NCBI GenBank assembly: GCA_937138275.1 | Contig: CAKZOY010000447.1 | Span: forward strand, 1 to 14,279 | From: an uncultured Chloroflexota bacterium | GTDB lineage: Bacteria > Chloroflexota > Anaerolineae > B4-G1 > DUEL01 | Direction: 5' to 3' | DNA: 14,279 bases | Shown here: positions 5,909 to 12,312 of the stretch, one piece after another | Numbering within the stretch: the first letter of the stretch is position 1 | How the letters are laid out: each line of letters opens with the position of its first letter | Program-made: the position numbers and the translations under genes | Notes under the pieces: generated by a model | Database searches by the model: none | The model's input: only the letters and a program-made list of their open reading frames with translations | What the model was told of the DNA's origin: nothing

Positions 5909-6944
5909 TCAAATCAGGCCGCGTCACCCTTGCGATCGGTACAGCGTTATCCGGGAAGCTCTGCCCGTCCGGGCCGATCGCCTGCAGACGAGGGCCCCCG
6001 CTGGGATCTCCGACGCGATAGAGGCCCACAGTCAAAGTATATTCTCCTTCGGAGAGTCCCTCCGGCAGGAAAAGCGGCCGGATATCCTTCCAGATGTCGC
6101 CTGGCTGCCACGCCGTGAGGCGGGAAAGCCCCATCACGGGGTAGCCATCTCGCTGGCCCACAAGTTGTCCCGAAGGAGATAAGAAGTGCAGGAAGACCGT
6201 CGTATCTTCCGGAAGAGGCTGCAAGGACTGCCAGCGGAGCGTGACCCACAGGATGGAGCCCTCTCGCTCGGTTGTCGCAGAAAGCAAGCGGACCCGACCG
6301 TCAAATTCGGCGATAAACGGGTTCTGAGGAGGGACGTTTAAGGCCTCCAGCCCTCCTGCCGGGTAGACGGCAATGTCCTCCCCTTCGTAGGAAGTGAGGA
6401 CGGCGCCCGTCACCTCTCGCAGAATCTCCTGAAGGCTCTCCGCCGTATGGATGGGCCCGGTGCCGGCGTAATAGTATTTCCAGTCCCGCTGGAGGTCGGG
6501 CAGGACTGCCTCCACCAGAGTTCTTTCCTCCCCCGTGTTGACCCAGAAGAGAATCCCCAACTGTTGAGGGGCCATTACGTAAACGCCCTCTCGTCCCGCA
6601 GCAAACACGGGATTGCGGGGAACCAGGAATTGGGGACAATTAACGCCCAGGACCGATCCAGAGGGAGAAACCGTCCGGACCGCGCGGATGAATTGGACGA
6701 TAAACCGAGACTGTTGCTCGTATATCTCCGCTTGCGTCCAGATGAAGCGGTATCCTCCCCATGCCAGCACCAGTATGGCAATCAGAGCAATAACTGGCCC
6801 CCCTCTCTTCAATGAGACATTCTGCCAGGAAAGAGCAACCGGGTACGCCCAGAAAAGGGAAGCCCCGAAAGAGGCCAGATACATCAACCGGGGCCCGGCC
6901 ATCACGTATTCAAACAGACGGGCATAATGGCCAGGACGAACCAC
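5901..6944 (-). CDS. 3' part of a frameshifted GT-C membrane glycosyltransferase
   Basis: This frame continues the protein begun in the next entry. From FEYVMAGPRLMYLAS (residues 11-25) it resumes the membrane part of a GT-C protein with about two more hydrophobic segments. An extracellular region follows, and then a beta-sandwich domain (about 210-347) with the pattern W.PGDIW...FLPEGLSEGEYTLTVGLY, often seen at the end of such Chloroflexota glycosyltransferases. A GTG at 6944 would give 347 residues, but no ribosome binding site supports it and the first ten residues look out of frame. I take it as the second half of a broken or mis-sequenced gene; joined, the protein would be about 655 residues. 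Confidence 0.75.
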   Translation of the reverse strand: MVRPGHYARLFEYVMAGPRLMYLASFGASLFWAYPVALSWQNVSLKRGGPVIALIAILVLAWGGYRFIWTQAEIYEQQSRFIVQFIRAVRTVSPSGSVLGVNCPQFLVPRNPVFAAGREGVYVMAPQQLGILFWVNTGEERTLVEAVLPDLQRDWKYYYAGTGPIHTAESLQEILREVTGAVLTSYEGEDIAVYPAGGLEALNVPPQNPFIAEFDGRVRLLSATTEREGSILWVTLRWQSLQPLPEDTTVFLHFLSPSGQLVGQRDGYPVMGLSRLTAWQPGDIWKDIRPLFLPEGLSEGEYTLTVGLYRVGDPSGGPRLQAIGPDGQSFPDNAVPIARVTRPDLND

Positions 6945-7867
6945 CCCACCGCCAGCAGGAGTGGGCGACCACCTCCGGCCTTCCAGAGGATAATCCCCCA
7001 GAGCAGTACCACCGGAACAGAGATAAGGAGAACCGATTGCAGGTCATCCAATCCCCAGCCTGCCGCCCATATATGCCGGGCCAGTGGCGCCACCGGATAA
7101 GAGAGTCCCTGGAGAAGATAAACCCCGTTCTGGTAACGGGCCTCCAGATTCCAGATAGGGACGGGAGAGAGGGTCGCATCTTGCGGGGCTATTGACCACA
7201 GGCCAAGGCTCCCCAGTGTACAAAGCCAGTGAAGACGGGTCTCTCGCAGGGCCTCCCGCAACGAGGGTCTCTCCTGGCGGGTCAAGAGGAGCAGTACCAG
7301 CAGCGGGGCGATCAGGAATCCGTTCTCGTTGGCAAAAGGGGCCAGAAACGTCAGCGCCAAGGAGCCCATGGATAACCATCGGGAGGGGCGCGACCGGCTC
7401 ATCTGGTGCAGGCGGAGTGCGCCCATAATCATCGCTGCGCCCATCAGGTGCGTCAGTGCCCCGATCCAGGAGATGGCCTGATAACTGAACGGGTAAAGGA
7501 GGAAAAGGAATGCTACGGCTGGCCCTAAAATAGTTCCCCTTCTCCAGTGCTGTCCCTGTATGAGTCCCCATACCAGAAAGGCATTCAGTAGATGGAATCC
7601 GATGTTTACAGCGTGAAGGAGAGGGGCAGAAAGGGGGCCTTGCCAGGACCATAGGGCCTTCCACACCAGAAAAGGCAGCGGACGATACCGACCAATACCA
7701 TGAAAGTCGCTCAGGATTTGCCACGCATCTCGGACGTGAAGCCAGCGGAGGTGGGGGATATCGTCCGAAAAGAAGAGAAGCCCGAGACAAAAACTGTAGG
7801 TTGTCACCCCCGCAGCCAGCAAGATCAGGCCAACGCATAATGAGAAAGTCCTGTCCCATCGGGGCAT
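6902..7867 (-). CDS. 5' part of a frameshifted GT-C membrane glycosyltransferase
   Basis: GT-C enzymes move sugars from lipid-phosphate donors at the outer face of the membrane. The 321-residue frame starts with a hydrophobic helix (about 9-32) and then has SDD in the first outer loop (34-36), the acidic position typical of ArnT/PMT-like enzymes. YRPLPFLVWKALW and LLHAVNIGFHLLNAFLVWGL match the PMT-superfamily pattern after that loop. Eight or so hydrophobic segments follow. It stops at VCLNT just where the next frame resumes with FEYVMAGPRL, within a TTT run on the coding strand (6912-6914). The ATG follows GGGGGGTG. The sugar and acceptor are unknown; the nearby WecA-like enzyme suggests polyprenyl-linked surface glycan. 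Confidence 0.75.
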   Translation of the reverse strand: MPRWDRTFSLCVGLILLAAGVTTYSFCLGLLFFSDDIPHLRWLHVRDAWQILSDFHGIGRYRPLPFLVWKALWSWQGPLSAPLLHAVNIGFHLLNAFLVWGLIQGQHWRRGTILGPAVAFLFLLYPFSYQAISWIGALTHLMGAAMIMGALRLHQMSRSRPSRWLSMGSLALTFLAPFANENGFLIAPLLVLLLLTRQERPSLREALRETRLHWLCTLGSLGLWSIAPQDATLSPVPIWNLEARYQNGVYLLQGLSYPVAPLARHIWAAGWGLDDLQSVLLISVPVVLLWGIILWKAGGGRPLLLAVGWFVLAIMPVCLNT

Positions 7868-7943
7868 TTGTCACCCCCCAGGCGCCGATAGACCCGCTAC
7901 AAGATTAAGGTAAACATCGCGACTGGGGAACGATTAATGCGCC

Positions 7944-8144
7944 TCAATCCTCCAGTATCGGCCGCAACGTCACGTGGAGGTAGGCGAAGTCCCCATAAGG
8001 CGGGATCAGGTCCGTCACTTCCACGACCTCAAACTGGTCCTCCCCCAGGGTCACTATCTCGCCCAATCGGGGTGGGGTATCCCGGCTCACGATCGCACCC
8101 GGATGGCGTCCTCCCAGCACGACGTAACTGACCTTGTAGATCAT
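7944..8144 (-). CDS. Small uncharacterised protein (66 residues)
   Basis: I do not recognise a named family. The sequence is beta-rich with no membrane segment, cysteine pair or HTH: a first strand YKVSYVVLGG, a turn, GEIVTLGEDQFEVVEVTDL and LHVTLRPILE, which would fit a small barrel. The ATG follows GGAGG at a good distance and lies 9 bases after the stop of the cyclic-nucleotide-binding gene, so the two are probably co-translated. The 76-bp gap to the glycosyltransferase contains no clear promoter or terminator. It could be a partner of its neighbour; that is a guess from position. Confidence 0.75.
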   Translation of the reverse strand: MIYKVSYVVLGGRHPGAIVSRDTPPRLGEIVTLGEDQFEVVEVTDLIPPYGDFAYLHVTLRPILED

Positions 8145-8153
8145 TGCGGCCTC

Positions 8154-8627
8154 CTACCACCCGGCCTCCAGCAACAGGTTGCGGTGGCGCAGTTTAAACG
8201 AGAGATCGCGGGCGAGATTGCGCATAACGATGTAGCCAATAGAATGATTCTGATCACAGAGATTGTAGAACGCTTCCCGGGGAAGCACAAAGACCGTCGT
8301 CCCGTCCACCAGGGCGCGCACCGTTGCGGAACGGGCCCCCCGGTCTATCAGCCCGATCTCGCCGAAGATTTGCCCCTCGCCTAACTGGACCACCGGGGTC
8401 AGTTCCGGAGGGCCGGGGATATCGGCGATGGCGCCATACGGCACGATCACCTCCACCATCCCCTTTTGGATGATGTAGAGTTCGTCCGACGGGTCCCCTT
8501 CGCGAACGATCGTCTCGCCTGCATTGTACGTTGCCCAACGGCCGATAGCCACCATACGGCGAAGGTCGTCCTCTGTCAATCCGCAGAAAAGGTCACTTCG
8601 TTTGAGCAACGCGGTCAATTCCTCCAT
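8154..8627 (-). CDS. Stand-alone cyclic-nucleotide-binding domain protein
   Basis: The 157-residue protein is a single CRP-type sensor domain: YNAGETIVREGDPSDELYIIQKGMVEV (34-60) and a phosphate-binding cassette FGEIGLIDRGARSATV (88-103). The cassette keeps the Gly-Glu and Arg-Ser that contact cAMP in E. coli CRP (here Glu90, Arg99, Ser100), so nucleotide binding is plausible. A C-terminal helix (about 128-150) follows, with no HTH or enzymatic domain, so any output needs a partner. The ATG has AGGAGG upstream and lies inside the end of the carbonic anhydrase gene (35-base overlap). cAMP versus another nucleotide cannot be decided. Confidence 0.9.
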   Translation of the reverse strand: MEELTALLKRSDLFCGLTEDDLRRMVAIGRWATYNAGETIVREGDPSDELYIIQKGMVEVIVPYGAIADIPGPPELTPVVQLGEGQIFGEIGLIDRGARSATVRALVDGTTVFVLPREAFYNLCDQNHSIGYIVMRNLARDLSFKLRHRNLLLEAGW

Positions 8628-9126
8628 ATTTTCCCTCCTGATATGCCTGCGCCTTGCGGACGTACCAGACCGCGTCCCGGCGCAGACGTTCTATCTCCTC
8701 CTCCCGCAGTTCCCGCACCACCTTTGCCGGTACGCCCAGCGCCAGGGTGCGAGGTGGGATGACGGCTCCCTCCGGCACAACCGCCCCTGCGCCGACGATC
8801 GCTTCTTCGCCGACGACCGCGCCGTTCAGGACGATGGCGCCGATCCCGATCAGTGCTCCGTCGCCGACGGTGGCGCCGTGGAGAACCGCCCGGTGCCCAA
8901 CCGTCACTCCGGCCCCTACCCGGCACGGTCGGTCCACGTCGGTATGGATGACGGTCAGGTCCTGGATGTTGGAGCGGGGGCCGATATGGATGGGCGCCTC
9001 CTCCGCCCGCAGGACGCACCCGAACCAGATACTGGCCTCCTCCTCCACCTCCACATCGCCGACGATGATGGCGTTGGGGGCGATGAAGGCAGTGGGATGG
9101 ATTCTGGGGAAAAACGAACCTTCCAT
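8593..9126 (-). CDS. Gamma-type carbonic anhydrase family protein
   Basis: This is a left-handed beta-helix protein of the CamH/YrdA/PaaY group; proven members hydrate CO2 using a metal held between subunits of a trimer. The 177 residues show hexapeptide repeats from about 10 to 135 (for example NAIIVGDVEVEEEASIWFG and GAVVGEEAIVGAGAVVPEG) and a C-terminal helix. The three metal-binding histidines are in place: His61 (VIHTD), His78 (VGH) and His83 (LHG). As usual in the CamH branch, the acidic loop of Cam is absent. The start follows GGAG and lies three bases after the P-loop NTPase stop. Some relatives have no proven carbonic anhydrase activity. Confidence 0.92.
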   Translation of the reverse strand: MEGSFFPRIHPTAFIAPNAIIVGDVEVEEEASIWFGCVLRAEEAPIHIGPRSNIQDLTVIHTDVDRPCRVGAGVTVGHRAVLHGATVGDGALIGIGAIVLNGAVVGEEAIVGAGAVVPEGAVIPPRTLALGVPAKVVRELREEEIERLRRDAVWYVRKAQAYQEGKYGGIDRVAQTK

Positions 9127-9129
9127 ATG

Positions 9130-10593
9130 TTACTCCAGCTTCTGAATCGGCTTCACGCCTCCTTTCCGCCCCAGCCCGTAAACGACCCGGAAGACATCGG
9201 GGATGTTTACTCGACCATCCTCCAATCGGTAGAAAATCCCCAGTTCTTCTAAATCCTTTCGTATGCCCTCATATCCTTCCTGAAGATGAGCCGGGGGCAA
9301 TTTCACTTCCTCACTCCCCTGCCATTCTTCCAGTTTCTGGAGCACATTTTCCCGATCCCAGCACGCTGTTATTTCTCCGAATTCTAAAGGAACCAGCAGG
9401 CCGCGCAGCGGCTGCATCAATGGGTCTACCCAAGGATAATCTTCTCGCAGTTCCTGCACGCGCCCTTGAGATGCCTGCTGTACTCCCCTCTTGATGCTTT
9501 CGTAATGAAGAGCATACTCGTGGTCCGGGTGTCGCTGCTGAGTATCCTCTGCTGCGGCCCGGACGGCGAGGAGGAACGACCGGGGACTGGTCTGACCATA
9601 GGCATCGGCCAGATGGCCGGGGAGCCAGGTGTAGGGGAATCCCCTCCGGCTGTCCCGTCCCATCCACGGCCCGGCGATAGCGTGAAAGAGTTTCCGATGC
9701 CGGTCTTCATCCTCCCGATACCGGGGAGGCCATCGCCAAATAGAATGCCCGTTTAGGATGATTTGGCCCCATTGGATGAAAGCCGTACGTTCTCCCAGTT
9801 CCCGAAACGGTTCTGCCCCGTCGGCGTTGGCCAGATACTGCCAGAGCAGGCTGTAGAGGTCATAGCGAGGCCAGGAGAGGGTCACCCGGGTTCCAATGAC
9901 TTTAGAGGCGTCCGGGAAAGTGGCGATCTTGGCCTCCACCATCTGGTCGGTGCGCAGGAAACACTTGATGCGGATCCGTCGGGTCGGGCGCAGATAGAGC
10001 GCCACCTGCAGGAGCCCCCGGATCAAGCGGTAAATGTCCTCCCACCGGGTGGCGGCCCGGTCCAGCGCGTCAAACAAGATCAGCGACCAGATTCCCCGCC
10101 GGTCCAGTTCTTTATCTTTTTCCTCCAGGCGTCGGGCCACTTCTTCCGGGTGATCCTTTACCCACTGGACCCGGTTCTCCCAGTCTCCCTCCAGCAGGCC
10201 GGGGAAAAGGTTGTGCACCACTACCGCTCGCCAGATCTGATCGGGGGGATAGCTCTTATGTAACAGGCTCTCCAGGGTGTAGGAATCGGGAAATCGTTCC
10301 GGCTCTATTTGCTCTCCAAAACCGACTCCGATTTCGGTTTGCTCATTCGCATCGGCAAAACGGTCCACCTGAGCCAGCAGTTTCCGGATCGTTGGATCCC
10401 GGAGAGCGCGCCACCAGAAACTCTTGCCCGCCCCGCACATCCCCACTACCACCATTGCGTCGGCGCGCAATGCTTTGAAGTGAGAGGGGGGAAAATGGAC
10501 GTGATAGGGGTGAGGCGTCCACTGGCCATACAGTTGCCTCTCTTCGGGCAATCCTCTTATCAGCAGTTCCCGCAATTCGTGGGGGCTAATCAT
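9130..10593 (-). CDS. P-loop NTPase of the HEPN/ParA cassette
   Basis: A 487-residue soluble protein with Walker A GMCGAGKS (51-58), Walker B SLILFDALDRA (170-180; Asp175 and Asp178), and KCFLRTD (210-216), a sensor-like strand with arginine as in KAP/STAND-type and Sll1717-like ATPases. LSWPRYDLYSLLWQYL (239-254) follows. The C-terminal half is helical with a probable winged-helix region, and ends in DGRVNIPDVFRVVYGLGRKGG, which looks like a conserved tail. The ATG follows GAGGAGGG nine bases after the ParA-like gene. No nuclease, protease or membrane domain is evident. A role as regulator or switch for the HEPN-like protein is inference. I do not recognise a named family with certainty. Confidence 0.85.
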   Translation of the reverse strand: MISPHELRELLIRGLPEERQLYGQWTPHPYHVHFPPSHFKALRADAMVVVGMCGAGKSFWWRALRDPTIRKLLAQVDRFADANEQTEIGVGFGEQIEPERFPDSYTLESLLHKSYPPDQIWRAVVVHNLFPGLLEGDWENRVQWVKDHPEEVARRLEEKDKELDRRGIWSLILFDALDRAATRWEDIYRLIRGLLQVALYLRPTRRIRIKCFLRTDQMVEAKIATFPDASKVIGTRVTLSWPRYDLYSLLWQYLANADGAEPFRELGERTAFIQWGQIILNGHSIWRWPPRYREDEDRHRKLFHAIAGPWMGRDSRRGFPYTWLPGHLADAYGQTSPRSFLLAVRAAAEDTQQRHPDHEYALHYESIKRGVQQASQGRVQELREDYPWVDPLMQPLRGLLVPLEFGEITACWDRENVLQKLEEWQGSEEVKLPPAHLQEGYEGIRKDLEELGIFYRLEDGRVNIPDVFRVVYGLGRKGGVKPIQKLE

Positions 10594-10602
10594 ACTCCCT
10601 CC

Positions 10603-11880
10603 TCACTGCAGACCCAACAAATCCATAACCCGGGGGATAAATGCCCCGTAGGCTGCCTGGAGAGTGGAATCATCCAGAAGACGGAGGGCATACTGGCCGA
10701 AAAGGGCCCGGTCCCAGTAAATGGGAAGAGGGGCGTGGGGAGCAGTTTCATCCATCTCCTGAAACGAAAACCATTCCGGACCGCTGGCCTCCGGAGGTAC
10801 TTCGTCATAAACGAACTCATTAAAGAGGTTCCACGCGTGTTGCCGGAACCGGGGCAGATAGCCTTCTTCGTCCGGAGGTATCAGCGCAGCGACCATCCGC
10901 AGGCGCTCCCGAACGGAACGGATCACTCCTCGATCGCGCCAGTGCTGGAAGAGAATCCGGTAACCGTCCCAAGTGGGTTGCGAGTCCACCGCAAAGAGGA
11001 AAACGTCTGTCGCCAGATGGGCTACAAGCGCAGCCCCGATGCTGTGCAGCCCGTTCCGACTGTCCATAATCACGATGGTCGGGCGGAACTGCCTCTCCAA
11101 TCCCCGCACCAGGCGACGAACTCTGAAAATCCACGGCTCAGCCGGGTCGCCTGGTTTATCGGGAGGCTTATCCATATAGGCTCGGCCCAACTGGGCCAGA
11201 TGTTCCCGGCATCCAGAGCCGTACGCAGGGACAACCATCAGATCGCCCTGGAGGGCTTCACTCCATTCAGGCCGACCGACCATCCGGGAGAATACTTCAT
11301 TTCCCTGATCTACCAGGTCCTCTACCAGCCATTCCACGATGCCGAAATCCGGGAGTTCGTTTCGCTCCAGTATGGCCGAAAGGGAAGGCGATTCCAGGTC
11401 AAAGTCCAGCAGCAGAACTCTCTCTCTTTCTTTTGCCAGGTGGGCTGCCAGAACAAATGCAGCAGTACTTCGTCCCACTCCTCCCTTCAGGGCAAAAAGC
11501 GCTATGCGTCGGGTGGTTTGCTCCGGCTCTTCGGAAGCAGTGCCCCATCGGTAACCCGTGACCTCGCGATCCACAAGGTATACGGTTATCCCCTGTTCCT
11601 CCCAGGATACGGCTTCAGGCTTTAACGCTTCCAATTCTTCTGGATACATGAAAGTAATGGCCTCATCCTGGGGATAGGCGTGGGCGCCCAAATAGCGGGA
11701 AAGGGCCTCTGCCAGGAAAGTGAATTGCCCTGGGTCGCTGCCCATTGGGATCAATAGGGAATAACATCCCAGCAGATCCCGCGCGATCCATATCTCTTTC
11801 ATCCCCAACGCGCGCAAATTCGTTTCCTGAAGCGCCTCTTTTAACTTGCCAGTAGTCTCGCTGAACACGATGATACTCAT
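10603..11880 (-). CDS. ParA/MinD-like ATPase with unique N-terminal domain
   Basis: The 425-residue protein has an N-terminal region of about 120 residues that I cannot assign, then a SIMIBI ATPase domain. The deviant Walker A is LKGGVGRST (131-139), with the signature lysine Lys132. DFDLESPSLS (159-168) holds the A' aspartates and IVIMDSRNGLHSIG (269-282) the switch/Walker B region. The combination KGGVGR, DLE.P and DSR.G recalls a ParA-like branch found in multi-gene signalling or conflict loci rather than plasmid partition; no ParB or centromere-like repeats lie nearby. I chose ATG 11880: it overlaps the HEPN-like stop in ATGA and follows AGGGAGGG. The upstream ATG at 11922 lies inside the previous gene. 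Confidence 0.88.
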   Translation of the reverse strand: MSIIVFSETTGKLKEALQETNLRALGMKEIWIARDLLGCYSLLIPMGSDPGQFTFLAEALSRYLGAHAYPQDEAITFMYPEELEALKPEAVSWEEQGITVYLVDREVTGYRWGTASEEPEQTTRRIALFALKGGVGRSTAAFVLAAHLAKERERVLLLDFDLESPSLSAILERNELPDFGIVEWLVEDLVDQGNEVFSRMVGRPEWSEALQGDLMVVPAYGSGCREHLAQLGRAYMDKPPDKPGDPAEPWIFRVRRLVRGLERQFRPTIVIMDSRNGLHSIGAALVAHLATDVFLFAVDSQPTWDGYRILFQHWRDRGVIRSVRERLRMVAALIPPDEEGYLPRFRQHAWNLFNEFVYDEVPPEASGPEWFSFQEMDETAPHAPLPIYWDRALFGQYALRLLDDSTLQAAYGAFIPRVMDLLGLQ

Positions 11881-12299
11881 GGAGTTACCCTCCCTATCCG
11901 CCACGTCCGGACAAGTGCACAAATCTCTTCGGCCGCTCTCCGATGTTCCTCTACCAAATTCTGATCAAAGCACCGACGAGGAGCATATCTTTGGCTAACA
12001 TTCCAGTTTCCAAAGGGATTCCCCCGCCTTATCGCTCTCACCAAAGATTGCTGGTTTGGTACATTTCGCAGAGAAGCCCGGAAGCGTCTTGAAAACGTGG
12101 CCCAAAAATCGTTAACGTGTTCCCTCGGAACCCTAAGCATACCAGCATCAATCCATACTGCTTTCAGTCCACATTCTGCGCTCAGGCCGTAGAGGTGGTC
12201 GGCGTTGGCCAGCCGGCCTTCGGTGAACAAAAGTTCTGCATCCTCCCAATGGCGAAGGTGAGCGTCGTAGAAATCCTCTGGCCAGTTGGGAACACACAT
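11877..12299 (-). CDS. HEPN-like protein, first gene of the cassette
   Basis: The 140-residue all-helical protein opens with DAHLRHWEDAELLFTEGRLA and continues NADHLYGLSAECGLKAVWID. This is the pattern of HEPN helices 1 and 2 (an A..LL..GR...A..L...A.E..LKA run). The C-terminal half has WNVSQRYAPRR (99-109) and EEHRRAAEEI (117-126). These hold conserved-looking Arg104-Tyr105, Arg108/109 and His119-Arg120, which could serve as a ribonuclease-type polar centre. The canonical R-x4-6-H motif is not exact, so activity is uncertain. The ATG follows AGGAGG and lies 13 bases after the selA stop. HEPN domains are usually toxins, RNases or their accessory parts. Base composition is lower in G+C than selA. 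The fold assignment is from pattern alone. Confidence 0.75.
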   Translation of the reverse strand: MCVPNWPEDFYDAHLRHWEDAELLFTEGRLANADHLYGLSAECGLKAVWIDAGMLRVPREHVNDFWATFSRRFRASLRNVPNQQSLVRAIRRGNPFGNWNVSQRYAPRRCFDQNLVEEHRRAAEEICALVRTWRIGRVTP

Positions 12300-12312
12300 A
12301 CGGCCTCCTGTT

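Noticed and set aside
6905..6920. Programmed -1 ribosomal frameshift in the glycosyltransferase
   Set aside because: No X-XXY-YYZ slippery heptamer or clear downstream stem-loop is seen; a one-base loss in the TTT run is simpler.
10603..11880. Plasmid or chromosome partition ParA
   Set aside because: No ParB gene or parS/centromere-like repeats lie nearby, and the DSRNG-type motif and long N-terminal region do not fit simple partition ATPases.
11881..11922. Upstream ATG of the ParA-like gene (14 extra residues)
   Set aside because: It lies inside the HEPN-like gene, whereas the ATG at 11880 has a strong ribosome binding site and an ATGA overlap.
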